In this document: one piece after another, positions 1 through 12,900 of the stretch
How the letters are laid out: each line of letters starts with the position of its first letter
Numbering within the stretch: the stretch's first letter is position 1
Source: Marsupella aquatica
Taxonomy: Eukaryota; Marchantiophyta
NCBI GenBank assembly: GCA_973895155.1
Contig: OZ316896.1
Coordinates: 8,432,001-8,496,000, forward strand
DNA: 64,000 nucleotides
Direction of reading: 5' to 3'
The notes under the pieces: generated by a model
What the model was told of the DNA's origin: nothing
The model's database searches: none
The model's input: the letters and a program-made list of their open reading frames with translations, nothing else
Program-made: the position numbers and the translations under genes

Positions 1-321
1 TGTTGGACAAGCTAACAATGATAGATGATAGAACACATTATTGACTTTAATAATGACTTAAATTATAATAACTTAATGTAAAGCAGGATGTGTAAGATCT
101 TAGATGTAAATTCAATTCTTACTTAAACATTTAATGTCCACTTCAGCTGTGTCCCCCTACTTCATAATCATCGAAATAGATATCAGTCAAAGGACAACAT
201 ATACCGAAATGGTAGCTCGAACATATCCTTCCTCGATCTCCGTCTCACATTCTATCTGTTTCTTGTGTTTCCACTTCTCGTGGAATTGAAATACATTCAT
301 TCTCTCTCTCTCCCTTCAGGG

Positions 322-3300
322 ATGGCTGCCGTGGCCATTGTCTCAAGATGTCCATCACCAGCCAGCGCCCTGGCATCGACATTTCTCTCCTGTGTGGACA
401 CATCGAAGGACTTTCGCCCATTAACGATGGCCTCGCCGAATAGACATGGCGGTTCCTGCTTCGGTGTGCGGGTGGACAAATTTACTGATCAGAAGAATGC
501 TACTCCTGCTCGCCGGGGTGTGGTAAAGCCGCTGATTGTTGCAGCTCTTCATACCAGTGGGGGAAGGTCAGGATTACTCTCTCTCTCTCTCTCTCTGTCA
601 CACACACGCACACCGTGATTAGAAATTCTCTCGCAAAATTCCGAATAAGGGACAAGTGAATGGACTGACGTAAAACACGGATTGAGCTCTGTGTGAAATA
701 AATTGAGATCGATGCATGAGTTCTGAGAAAACTTTCATCCGACTGTTCAAAGTTCTCTTAGAGCTGGATCAGCAAGTGCAACTCCTCTCGCATTCATACA
801 CAACATTAGTCAGCATTCTTCTTCCAAGTTGGAATTCGCTCTCTAATATTGATACAGAAGACCTTTCTCAAGCTTTGATCACCCGCAACGTGAGCGACAC
901 GTACAGTTGGCTATAGCTTTTCTGCACTTGTGCCCGTTTCACTGTACTTTCAATGAAAAAAAGGTTTCGGCCTCCTTTTGAAATGGTTTTCGTGATTTCT
1001 GAGATATCTTATGGCTGAGCTTTATTTACAAGGGTTTCGAACCTGTGCTGAATGCATATCCTTGGTCATCGTATGAGTCTCCTTCAACAATTTAGTTCAT
1101 GTTGGACCAGACATGGGACGCCTGCTTTTGTGTCTGTCTCAAAGATGTCATTTATTGGCGTTTTGCGTATAATTATGCTGTGAAGAACAAATCTTAATCG
1201 CCTTCAGTCGAAGATCATCTAGTGCTGAAGGTCATTAAGTGCTGCGTGTATTGATTATCTGTGACAGTCTTTTCTCTTTGTTTTAAGAGGTATTTTCTCA
1301 CTTCATTTGTTTTAAGAGGGTCTAAGAAACTTTGTTAGCCTCATTAGCAATGCGATTCTTATGCGGTCTTTTCAGAAAGAGGGAAGAGCATGATGGGACG
1401 CTTGCTTAGTGCTAATGCAGTGTGGATAGAAATGATGCGGCTCCAACTGGACCTCTTGTCTCGCCCAACCCTCAGGTATGTGAAGAAACTCTTATCATTC
1501 TTAGAAAACGGACAAGAAATGAAGCATGGTTACACTGAATAATACCTGTGCTTCTGTGACAGATCACCTAAAATAGGGTTCCATGTTTAATTCAATTGCA
1601 CAATTCATTCGATTCGAGTTTTGTACAGTATGAATGTCTTTGGTCAATTCGTCTCTGATTTTCTCAATTTGCCTTTCCTTGGAGTGTCGCTGACAATCTG
1701 GAACCACTACCATGGCAATTCATGTGAAAGTGCACTTCAGTATATCTCTTGAGGAGCCGTTCCTGGCCGTTTCTTAAACATGACATTAAGGATTATCAAA
1801 TCGGACTGACTGAGGATTTAATTATTTAGCAGTCTACGAGATATGAGGCAAAACATAACATGTGTGGCAGTAGGCCGGGCACAGAGAACAAGTCGTTTTA
1901 CAAGTCCAATGTGATTGCCGTGAATCAGGGTCCTCGGAATTTTTTTAAACAACCATGTTCTAGGATTATTTTTGAGAACTATGGCAATTAATAGTCTGTT
2001 TTATCTGTAGATTTCGCTCGAAGAAGCTGTGAGGTTGCAGATGGAAGCTCTTGCATGCAATGATGAACCCCGGCCCGACCATGGTTTGGAGGTATTATGG
2101 TCGGATCTATATCTATGTTAATAGATCAATGTTTGAGTTCGACATCACTACATCACTGGAGAACGCAGGATAAATTCCGGAATGAAGAGGACATAGACCC
2201 TTGTGGAAAATACTGCTCACAGTCAATTAGGAATGGAACCTTGGCCCTTGACGAGAGATTCACGGAGCCAGAAAAAGTTTACTAAGAGACACAATGGGAA
2301 AGTCTGATTACAACTTACGGCCGACTAGGATCCAGCTGAATTAGACTGAATTTTTCAGGGAGTTTCTGTGTGTCCGAATTCAAGGACTCCATCTGTCAGA
2401 CATGCAAATTGGAGAAACAATTGAGAGACTATTTCTTTTAGTTGAGATTGTAACAAAATTCCCATTGAAGGACTTGCAGGGGAATTAGAATGGGATGTGG
2501 CAACCGCGCAATAGAATTTAACCCCTGCCTCGAACAAGGAATGCTATCTCCTCTCCTCGATATCCCTATGATAGCATCAGGTACTAGAAGTCCATCCCTG
2601 TGCCCAACAATTTTGCACCTTGTGAGGGCAAGTCAAGGATTTAGGGAGAAAGATCAGTGTAGAGAAAAGCCACTGAGAATGAAGTAATGGGATCATAGCC
2701 CAAATGCTGCATTAAGAAATAAGCGAAGAGTGAAGAGTGTTATCAACGTACAGCGCATGTCACACAATCCATTGCCATGTAAGGGAAACTCCGTAACGAA
2801 TATTTTTCTGAGACCAATTCTTTTGCCAAATTGTAGGTGATGTACTACTTTGCAAATACGGACGGAGCTGACAATGGTGGTTCACTTCCTCGATACTTCG
2901 GCTTCCCATCCGATCTGTACCACTTCGGGCACTTTGCTCTGAAATTCAAGACTTGGTGAGAATTTTATCTGCTCCTGTCGATTGAAACAGTGTGCTTTCT
3001 TCAAGGTTTTCTGCATGATGTAGAACATTCGTGGAGATCAATATATCCACAGATGTCTGGCCTGTCTAGCATGTCCGTTTCTCCCTTTATCAGCGCTTTC
3101 CATCTTTGAAAGAACCATGCAAATAAGATATACATCGCAGGTGCCCAGAACTTATCAATCACTCAGGGTACGATGTTGTTAAACTAGAGGAAGTCAACAA
3201 GGCAAGGAAGGGTCCTTCCGCTCAAGCGACTGTGCAGATAAGAAGAGGTCATGACGACTGCAGTACTTGGGTATTTACCATGTCCAAGCATGCTAGAGGA

Positions 3301-3351
3301 AAACAGCTGCCTTGTTGGCTAACGACCAGCTTAACGAGAGATTCCTCTTAA
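322..3351 (+). CDS. Plastid-type conserved protein, DUF4864-like, five exons
   Basis: I read five exons: 322-566, about 1380-1479, 2011-2091, 2837-2955 and 3141-3351 (TAA), giving about 251 residues. The last three join in consistent phase at good GT-AG sites. The exon 1/2 join is uncertain: 322-556 with a start at 1376 keeps the same frame. The exon 2 donor is weak in the needed phase, although a better donor lies at 1476 in the wrong phase. The first 70 or so residues are Ser/Ala/Arg-rich and low in acidic residues, like a chloroplast transit peptide. The core, ISLEEAVRLQMEAL then NDEPRPDHGLEVMYYFA, resembles the plant and cyanobacterial DUF4864-type fold, and the end reads CWLTTSLTRDSS. 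The biochemical role is unknown to me. A CT-rich tract ending in CAG just before the ATG could be the acceptor of a 5' UTR intron. Family assignment is from memory and tentative; that this is a real gene is well supported. Confidence 0.75.
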
Positions 3352-4090
3352 GGATTGTTCCGAAACTATGGTCCAGCAGGATTTCCAAGTTTGTGGTTTC
3401 TCTCCAAAATGATAATCAACCGGTTGGGAGCAGTATAATTACCGTTTACACAGGTTTCTTCTTAGACGAATGTGTCTGATTTGTTCATAATATTGAAGGC
3501 AAAGACTACAAAAGAGCCTGATTCAAGTTTTAGTGAAATCATTTGGCTGTCAAGCAAATCAATTAGACAAAGTTTGCCAATATCTAAAGTCAACATCAAT
3601 CCACGTGCAACATTTAGTAGTTCATAGATGACAGAACAGTAGGCAAGTCCTCAGCCTTTCGTAAACACAAGAGATGGATTTTGTTGATTTTTGTGACCTC
3701 CTTGACACACTTAGAAATACCCTGGCCACTCAGCGCAATGACTTTCCTGCCAACCTCGTGCTCCCTCTGATTTGCAACCACCTCCCGCCTTAATTAAGCA
3801 ATCACTCTTCATGTGTAAAACGCTGGTGGATTCAGGTCATCAACTTGTCCCTATCCCAAACTTTAAATTATTGGGGTATATAAGTAGTATTATGGCTACC
3901 TAATGAATTGCTGATGTCGTTTATCCAAAATCCATAAGAGGGTCAGTTAGTGACATTAAGATAACCTTTAGGAGAAATTCAATTAGTACCTCAAACATGT
4001 CTAAAGGCCTCCTCCTTTGCTAGTCCCAATTCTCTAAAGGCCTCCTTTGGTCCAATGGCCCCAGAAAAGCCAGCTTAAAATAGGGCAGCT
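3352..4090. other. Intergenic DNA, no gene seen
   Basis: This stretch lies between the plastid-type gene and the retrotransposon. It contains no long open frame and no family I recognise. It probably includes the 3' UTR of the upstream gene. Its last four bases, AGCT at 4087-4090, may be the left target-site duplication of the retrotransposon. Confidence 0.4.
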
Positions 4091-4452
4091 TGTCATGCCA
4101 AGGGACAGTGCCTCTTGTGCACATCGGCATGTCCTTCGCATGTCCGCTAGGTATGTAGTTAGGGCTAGTATACTACTTGAGTTAGTGTCATGTTCTTATA
4201 GCGAGTCTGGGTCGTTCTTGAAACAAAGGTGTTTGTTAGTGTGATGCCTAGACCCGGTCCTATTTAGGGCATGTTTTTCTTTGTCATTTTTTAGTTCTTC
4301 TTGAATCGTTGTTGACAGAGCTCAGACAGTGCTCGTCGGTTCCGTACACGGGATTCACACAGTGATTCGTTAGATGCTCCCGGCCGATCTTGGCATCCCG
4401 TCGGTTTTCAATTCGATTTCAGTACACTTGTTTCTCTTACGCCTTTTATTCA
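4091..4452 (+). repeat. 5' LTR of the methyltransferase retrotransposon
   Basis: This begins TGTCATGCC and ends TTTATTCA, and aligns over its full length to 13297-13657. By eye the two copies differ at about 13 positions and one indel, all substitutions being transitions, which is roughly 3.6% divergence. The insertion is therefore not recent but not ancient. Confidence 0.85.
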
Positions 4453-5691
4453 AGAAGAACTCGTCGAGATAGCAGTGAGGGGAAGAAGATTACTTGTGGC
4501 GGTTTCGACAATTTCTGGTGAAATCATTGCAATTTCTTCTACGAATATCGGAGCGACGAGTTGAACGTTATGGATTTATGTTGTTATGTGTATACTTAAG
4601 TGTATACACATATCAATGCTCCCGGGGGGGTCCGGAGTTCCTTTTCTGGTTGCACCCGCGACTCCTTTGCTCCTTACTGTTGCTGCCGATTGCTGCCGAC
4701 CTGTTGTTGCCGACTGCTCGACTGCTTTTGGGGTCATTTTTGCATTCCCGGCCACAGCTGCAGGCGAGTTTGCCTCGGCCACCTCGCGACTGCATAGGAC
4801 CGAGCCCCTATTACATCCTTACGTTCTCGGCCATGTGCCTCCCCTCGGCACTTCTCCCCTTCCCGGCCATTTTCGTTTCATCTCGTTTTCCGATGCAGTT
4901 GCAGCTCCCTGCCGTTGCAATTAAAACAGGGGAGAGGGAGTGAGAGTCGAGGGCACGAGGCCCTATGGAGAATAAAGGAGGGTGAGGGGAGGTGAAGCGA
5001 GAGTTGGGCACGAAGCCCCTATACAGCATTAAAGGAGGATAGCACAAGCAAAAGCAAAGAGGAGGAGGAGCGACAGCGAGTGAAAGGGCACCAAGCCCTA
5101 GGTAGCATTAAGTGGGGAGAAGCCCTGCCACAAGCATGCGAGGGAGAAGGCACACGGCCCCATTCAGCATTAACAAGGGGGAGGGGAGTTAAGTCGACTC
5201 CCTTCTCGGGAGTGCTCCTGCCAGGGCACGAGCCCAAATTATTACATTGCAGGAGAGGAGGGGGAGTTCGTAGTCCCTCCATGGGGGCCCGATGCTTTTC
5301 TTTTTGCCATCTCTTTCCTTTCGCACTTGCCACGCTGTGTCTTGCCTTTTCCTCCTTACGCCTTTTGTGCTCCGCAGCCTATATGTACATAGGGCATCGT
5401 GCCCTCCCGTTTCTTTCCCTCGCCGGCCATAGAGACTCCTCAACTTTTCCATAGCCGTCCGACTAGCGCTGCATAGGGCCGTGTGCCACGAGTGTGGTCC
5501 GGCTGCAATTTCCGGGGCCACAATGGGCCCCAAATGTGTATACACTTAAGAGGGGCCTGGTTCACATATTCGACTACCGCTGCATAAGGCCCATATTTCC
5601 CCAATTTCTTTGCTGCCGCCACATGTCATCTACATAAGGTTAAGGGCCCGGCATACACATCAGACCGTCGATCCGGCAAGCACAACACAGC
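4453..5691 (+). promoter_or_regulatory. Retrotransposon leader with repeated GGGCAC...GCCC hairpin motifs
   Basis: This untranslated leader precedes gag and is GC-richer than the host DNA around it. It has a near-perfect palindrome at about 4586-4611 (ATGTGTATAC arms), and part of it recurs at about 5535. Short inverted motifs of the form GGGCAC-n-GCCC occur near 4951, 5006, 5086, 5149, 5224 and 5394, several followed by a CATTA(A) element. Such an array could serve RNA packaging or dimerisation, but that is inference. Long open frames in this segment on both strands reflect high GC and show no domain. Confidence 0.5.
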
Positions 5692-7727
5692 ATGTCAGCA
5701 GAGGAGCCCAGAGGTAGCAGCATATCGCCACCGACACCCAGGTACCATTTACGGAGTGATCCACGACCATTGGTGCCAATTTCATTGGAGTCTCGGCAAT
5801 TTCGACGACGCCAGCAAACAGCAGTAGCACCCACACCACGCAATCCTTCTGCTACATTTGGCGGTCGCTTTCCCACTACCCCGAAGCCTGCTATCGCTTC
5901 TCTACCCTTTACCCCTTCTGCATCCGTGGTTGTTCCTGCTTCACCGACATACAGCATGGACGCCAGCCACTCATCTGGCCGCATTGAACGCTTCAGCGGG
6001 CGGCCAGGCACTGTTTCTTTACGTGAGTTCAAATCCACTTTCTACACTGTTGTTTACGAATTGGAGTTGAAGTACGGCAGCAATTTCACAAATGCTTTTG
6101 CATTTAAGCAGCTAGCCAGGTATGTGCACCATGAGGCTTTGGATGTGTATGAGCAGCACTCTCAACGGCTGCTTGCTGTCACACAATTGCCTAACCCTGC
6201 CTATGCCAGTGCAATTGCGGCTGCCTCACAATTGGCATTACAGAATGCCATTGCAGCCCATGTTGCTGCTCTTGCCACTTCCCCTCCTACTCCAGTTCCT
6301 ACCACTGCGCCAGTTACTCCCACTATCTTGGCACAGGCTACATCAAGCATTTCTCCCACCATTGATTCCCCTGCCTTTGCTGATCCAGTGGCTGAATTTT
6401 TCCAGGTTCTCGAATTGGAATTCCCCATCAAGAGTGCTGACAAAATCATGCAGTTGGCCACCTTTGTGAGGCAGCGCAATGAAACCTTGAAGATGATGTA
6501 TCGCCGGCTTCTCAAGCTGAAGGAGGACACCCAGAGCATCACTGACCTGGAAGCTGCTCATCGTTATCTTCGCGCATTGGAGGGCACACCAGCTCTCCAT
6601 TCGCAAGTGTTGCAGCAAGTATTCTCAGAGTTTGGAGACAGCTACACCCTGCTCAATGTCTATGACACTGCTGAGAAATTTGAGTTGGCCCATGCACATT
6701 ATGAGGCCAGTATTGCACGTCCACCGCGATCCAGGTACCAGACTGCTGCCCCTATACTGGCCACCCCTTCCCGTGTGCCACAGTATGGTTCCAAGACCAA
6801 GCCAGTCCATGCTGTTTTCATGCTGCCATCTTGCAACTACTGTGGTAACCCAATCACAAGGCTAATGAATGTGATATTGTTGTTGAGGACCTTTCTTGTG
6901 ATTTTTGCGGGAAAGTGGGTCACTTGGAGGCAGTTTGTTTTGCCAAATTCCCAGAGAGGAAGCAGCTACGACAACAGGCCACTCATCCTGCTCCTGTTTC
7001 CACTCCCCCACCAGCTAGGAGGGCTCCTACTACATCAACTGCTCCTCCTTCCAGTGGCAAAGCATCTAGTACCAACAAACCGCCCAAGCAGCAACAGAAG
7101 CAACCAGCTCAGAAGGAGGCTCACAACGCACAGGCAACTCAACTCCAGTCTCTGACTCATGAGGTTGAGTCCCTACGTGCCCAACTTGCCAACATCAAAG
7201 GCAAGTCAACTGCCTCTGCTGGTCCTTCTCAACCGGCTGGTCACGTGCAACCCATCGCTGGCCCAGGCACCACTGACAGTTCAACACCTCTACCCCGCTC
7301 TTTCTATGGCTTGCCATTTGATGCTCATATGGGTGAGTGTGTGCTGTCCTCTGCTCCACAGCCTGGTCTTACAGCAGAATTTTCAGATTCATTCTGCCCT
7401 TCCTATTTTGCTTACCAGCACGCCAGTGCTGCCTCCCGTATTGCTCCCACACGCCGCATTGTACAGGCTGATGGTCTTGCTGCCGGTCCTATGACTAGAG
7501 CCAGGGGAGCTCGGGCTGTCATGCCCCAATCTTTTCAGCCACTCACACTTGCTGAAGAGCGCACCTTGTTGGCGAGGGGGGAGGGAGCTGCAGCTACATC
7601 CATTCCACCACCAGGTGCTGCTGACATTTCACAGGGAGTTGTTTCTCCTGAGCTGCTTGAGCATTTCACCTCTGGTATGGCACAAAGGATTCTTACAACT
7701 CCACTTTTCAGTTGCCATGATTTATAG
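5692..7727 (+). pseudogene. Retrotransposon gag region with two CCHC zinc knuckles, frameshifted
   Basis: The frame opens with ATG at 5692 (MSAEEPRGSS) and encodes a Pro/Ala-rich N-terminus and a helical capsid-like domain at about 5990-6700. It reaches a first CCHC knuckle near 6835-6875, where one base is missing in a C run (6849-6851) and the frame changes. The second knuckle (CDFCGKVGHLEAVC) follows in the new frame at about 6893-6935, then a Gln/Pro-rich linker to a TAG at 7725-7727. Gag would form the particle and bind element RNA. The break lies inside the first knuckle, so this copy cannot make a normal gag-pol product without frameshifting. Confidence 0.8.
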
Positions 7728-9908
7728 CTGGATGCTAGAGCTGTCCTTAGGGCGCTAGAGGGTTCACTGCATTCTTTATCAGCCCCTGTGACACTGGTTT
7801 TGGAGGTCCAATCTCATGTACATATTGGACCTTCTTCTTCTCCATTACATGCTTCCATTGGTTTGGCTATCCCAGTACCAATTTCCAGTGGTAGCGATGA
7901 CAGTATTGCTGCAGATTGTGTGACCAGAGTTACACTAGATTCTGGTCATGTTGCTCCATCTTTCCTGACTATGTTGTTGAGTGGAAAGACCGTGGATACT
8001 AACTCCCTTCACAAGGTACCTCATCATCTGCCAAAAGTGGTGCCTAGCGACAGGACTTCAGTTTCCACCACTATTGCCATTGTTGACAACAGGAATTCAG
8101 CGGTCAAGTTGGAGGGTCACACTCCTCAGGTGGTCATGCTAGACACAGGCGCTCAACCAGTGATATTGGGCATTCAGTTTGCCAAGAAGATGGGACTGTT
8201 GACTGATCATTTACAGCAATCCAGATGGCATATTCGGACTGCTAGTGGCACTATGGAGGATGTGCTGGGTGAGAGTTCTACTTTACTCACTCTCACTTTT
8301 AATGGAGGTACAGATCAGGAACTGCATTTCCCAGTCAGATGTTTGGTTACCAATGTCACTACGTATGATGTGCTCATTGGCCAGGAGGTTTTGTTCCCAC
8401 CAGGTTTTACCATTGACAACTGGCATGAGCATGCATACTACAGAGTTGATTGGCATACTGATGGCTCACACTTGGGCTACATTCCACTTGATTTGCATGG
8501 TGCCCATACACCTATGGCTCACCACTGTGTGTTGAAAGCAGTGCACACAGCTACCTATGTCAACCACCCATTGCAGGATTGGATTGAGGAGGATGACGAT
8601 GAGGTGGCTGCTGCACATGCTGTTGCACGTATAGCAGCACTTTCCAGCAACGTGAATCATCAACCAGAGGTGGTACAACAGCTCCAAGCAGCCCATGGGC
8701 CTTTGGTGGCTGCATTGCGCAAGTTTGAAGACCTTGGGCAGCACAATGGACAGCCAATAGCCCCAATCTTGAGCGCACCAGTTACATGGACTCCTGCTCC
8801 GGATGGCCTTACATTGCTTGAGCTTTTTGGTGGCATTTCTACAGGCCTGGAAGCTCTCCTACAGTCCGACATGGTGGTGAAGCAGTACATCTACATGGAC
8901 ATTGATCCAGGTGCAAGGCAAGTGGTTGAATCCTGTCTGCTGGAATTTTCAGAACGATTTCCCCAACAGTTTCCACACAATGCATGGAAGTCTGCATTTT
9001 CTTTCTTCCCTCCAGATATCCAGCTTGTCCAGCACCGACACTTAACCCTTCTTGGTTCCCTCAATTTGATCATAGCTGGTTGGGAATGCCAAGGGTTTTC
9101 AGCTGCTGGTCATGGTGCTGGATTGCATGACTCTCGTTCTAGCCTTTTCACAACATTGGTTCAGATTCTCATCTGGGCTCAATCCCTTTATCCTGCTGTT
9201 GGTTATATCATTGAGAATACTCCATCTCAGTTTGACCAGCGTCCACAGGTCAAAGAGGATTTTAGTGTGGTCCAGCACTACTTGGGACCACCCCTTCTCA
9301 TTGATGCAGTGCACTGTGGTTCTTATGCACATTGTCTTCGTAACTTTTGGACTAACCTTGCACCACCTTCCTTGCTGGAGCTAGCTTTTCACCACACATC
9401 CAGGGATACTAACCTCACAGTGGACCAGATTTTGGATCCTGACAGTTCTTGCCAACCAGTTACCCGGCAAGAGCCAGCACCTTGGTATCCAGCCAATACC
9501 ATTGGACAGCCCCGTGCTGCTTGGCCTACATTTGTATCCTTTCCAGGTGCACATGCCTTTCAGGGTGATGGTCCTGGCCTGGTTTATCGATATTCTACCG
9601 GTACATGGGATGAACCTAGTCCTGAGGAGAGAGAACAGGCTATGGGCTTCCAATCCGGTACTACAGGTCACACCCAGATCACCAGGCTGGCCAGGAATGC
9701 TTTACTTGGCAGGGTAATGGATCTTAATGCTCTCACTTGGCTTCTGGTCACTTGCATCCTTTTTCAGATGTACATTCATCCAGCATCTGGAGTTCCAGCT
9801 CTACCACTCCATGGTGCTTCTACATGGCATCCCGACCAGGTGCACTTACCTCTATTCAACACTCACCGCTTCAGTCCAAGTGTTGGGGGGGGAGGAGGTC
9901 CCTTGTAA
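7728..9908 (+). pseudogene. Retrotransposon aspartic protease followed by DNMT3/DRM-like cytosine methyltransferase domain
   Basis: The frame continues from gag after the TAG stop. A retropepsin-like segment contains VVMLDTGAQPVILG at about 8133-8174, with the DTGA active-site motif. The methyltransferase domain spans about 8808-9770. Motif I is LLELFGGISTGLEALL. Motif IV is AGWECQGFSAAG with its Cys codon at 9087-9089. Motif VI is IENT (Glu at 9213-9215), a motif VIII-like LRNFWTNL follows, and the C-terminal block EREQAMGF...RLARNALLGR resembles motifs IX-X of DNMT3/DRM enzymes. Such enzymes transfer methyl from S-adenosylmethionine to cytosine C5. The Pro normally before the catalytic Cys is Glu here. 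The frame runs off at an eight-G run (9885-9892). Placement between protease and RT indicates capture into the polyprotein. Confidence 0.87.
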
Positions 9909-12900
9909 CGTGGCTGACAATATTTCTGAGTTTCATGGTGTGGACCAACTCAGATCAGCAGGTACAACAGGCCTTGGAGAGACCTCGTCACCTTATCAGC
10001 AGCATGCTAGCAGCTTGGACAGTGGAGGTTGGCACTTCTGGCTCTTCAAGCACGAGTACATCAGGTCCTATTCCTAGTGTTGCCAACTACACATTCATCA
10101 TGGGCAACCACTTGAGTAAAAGATAGAAGGACCAGCTGCTAAATTTGCTCCTCAAGCATGAGAACGTGTTTGCTTTCTCTATGAAGGACTTGGGTAAGTG
10201 CAAGACTATGCAGTTCTCCATTGAGTTGGCTGATGAAACACCTATCTTCAGGCGGAGACACCGTTTGAGTAAGCATGAGTGGCAGCTGGTGGATGAGAGG
10301 TGCCAAGAGCTCTATGAAGCTGGTCTTATTCAGCCATCTACATCAGATTTTGCAGCAGCTACAGTGATGCCAACAAAGAAGGATTCCAGTGGATTGTGGA
10401 CAGAGAAACGCATGTGTGGGGACTACAGGCCACTGAACCTGGTCACACCCCAGGACAGGTACCCCATGCCACGGCCAGAGGAGCTATTTGATAGCATTGG
10501 AGACTCAGACATCTTCACTCTTGTGGATCTAAGGCAAGGCTTCAACCAGATTTTGCTGCTTGCAAAGGATCGCAAGAAAACAGCTTTCCATGGTAGTAAC
10601 CAACTATGGGAGTGGTTGGTGATGCCATTTGGCTTGCAGAATGCGCCCATATTCTTTCAAAGAGTCATGGACCAGGTTCTTCAAGGTGCTGAGTTTCTGA
10701 AATGCTACATTGATGATGTGTTGGTCCACAGCAAAGGATTTGACCAGCATCTACTTGACCTTGAGGAGCTATTCATGAGGCTTAAGAAGGTGAACCTAAA
10801 GATACACCCCAAGAAGTGTGAATTTGCTGTCAGATCAATAGTATACCTTGGGCACCGCATTCTTCCAAATGGAACCATGGCTCACTGGGCCAAGGTAGTA
10901 TCCATCTTGGAAATGCCCACTCCTACTGATGTTCACACTTTGAGGAGTTTTATTGGGTTGTGCAATTACTACCGGATCTACATCAAAGATTTCAACACCA
11001 TTGCACACCCATTGTATGCTTTGTTGAAAAAGAATGTGACTTGGACATGGAGTACAGATGCTGAGGTAGCATTTGCCACTTTGAAGAAGAAGCTCTCAGA
11101 ATACCCAGTGCTGAGAAGACCTGATTTTAGCAAGGTCTTTGTGCTCCACACAGATTGGAGTGCCCTTGGGATTGGTGCCATTCTAGGCCAACATGATGAG
11201 GAAGGTAAGGAGTACGTCATTGCCTATGCATCCAGGAGCAACAATCAGGCCGAGAGTCATTATTCTTCTTATGAGGGTGAATGCCTTGCTGTTGTGTGGG
11301 CTGTCATACATTACAGGCCCTACCTCTATGGGACCAGGTTTACTCTCTACACCGACCACCAGCCCTTGAAGTGGTTGATGACTAACGACAAGCTTACTGG
11401 CAAGCTTGCTCGTTGGGCACTCATCCTCCAGGAGTATGACTTTGAGGTAATTCATAGGCCTGGTTTGACACATCAGAATGCTGACACTATGTCCCGCAGC
11501 CCTTTGATTACCTCTGATGATTCCTCAGATGCACGGCAAGATTTTGACCAGGTTTCCATCCTACCTACATTTCATGCATCTACCTATCTTGCTTTGCTGC
11601 CATGCTATGTTGTTGACCAACCTATGGTGGACATATGGGAGGACAACGACACTCTGAGATTTCTGCAGCATGGGGAGTACCCCACCCATGTTACTACTGC
11701 CCAGAGAGACCGAATTCAGCAAAGGTCCAAGTGCTACTTGTGGAAGGGAGATCATCTTGTGCGCTGCCTGCCAGACAGGGAAGTGGTGGTTCCACCCATT
11801 CATGAGAGGGTTGGCCTTATCCGTAAGGTACATTCTGAGCTTGGTCATTTTGGTGTTAAGAGGACTTATAGCCTCTTGGTCCCCCATTATCATTGGAGAG
11901 GCATGCATGGCCAGGTTCGAGATGTTATTGCCCAGTGTGAGCAGTGTGATAGGGTAAGGACTTCTTTCACATCTCGGCAACCCACACTTCATCCACTCCC
12001 TATTCAGGGCATGTTTTATCGTTGGTCATGTGATTTGGCTGGAGAATTACCCCTCACATTTTGGGGTAATCTCTACATCATGATCATGATAGAGCATTTC
12101 TCCAAGTGGATAGAACTTGTGGCATTGCCGGATAAGACCTCCCGTAGCACCAGCCAGGCATTCCTGCAACAAGTTCTCAGCCGCTTTGGAGCTTGTGCAG
12201 AATGTCTCACTGACCAGGGCTCAGAGTTTAGAGGAGAGTTCTAGGAGCTGCTTGATCAGGCCCTCATTGATCATCGTCGGACATCACGAGATCACCCACA
12301 GGCAGATGGCTTGGTAGAGCGCATGGTTCAGACATGCAAGAAGGGCCTCCGGAAGATCTGCCTCACCAAAAACAAGGAGGATTGGGACCTGGCCTTACCC
12401 TACATTGCCATGGGGTACAAGATGTCCAGACATGCATCACTGTCTAACTTTTCTCCCTACTTCTTGTTGTTTAGTCGTCACCCAGTTCCACCTTCTGCTA
12501 TTGCTGCTCACATGCTTCAGGTGGTAGACTTGGATTCAGCTGTGATTTGGTCTGATGTGATCTCTGAGAGGGCTGCCCTATTCAGGAGGGTTATGCCCAT
12601 GGCCATGGAGAATTTGGCCATTGCACAGCACAGGGACACACTGCGTTATGCACACACACGAGGGGGCACTTTTCAGCCCAAGGTCAGGAAGTTTGATGTG
12701 GGAGATTTTGTGTACTTGCAGCGGCAAGCTAACGACACCCTGGACACCTCTACTAGTCGTACTATTCTCAGGGTTAAAGTTATTCGACCGTCTGGAGTGC
12801 TAGAGTTACAAGGGGCAGATGGGCGCACAATTGCTAACAATGCCAAGAATTGCGCCCCTTGTCATCTGCCTAACCTGGATCCCACCATTGTGACTTCTAC

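Noticed and set aside
4576-5545. Long open frames on both strands of the retrotransposon leader
   Set aside because: They overlap one another in several frames, have low-complexity Ser/Pro/Arg composition and no motif; high GC and few stop codons explain them.
7725-12244. TAG reassigned as a sense codon
   Set aside because: Host genes here end in TAA or TGA and show no internal TAG, but they are too few to test it; nonsense decay with two frameshifts in the same element is simpler.
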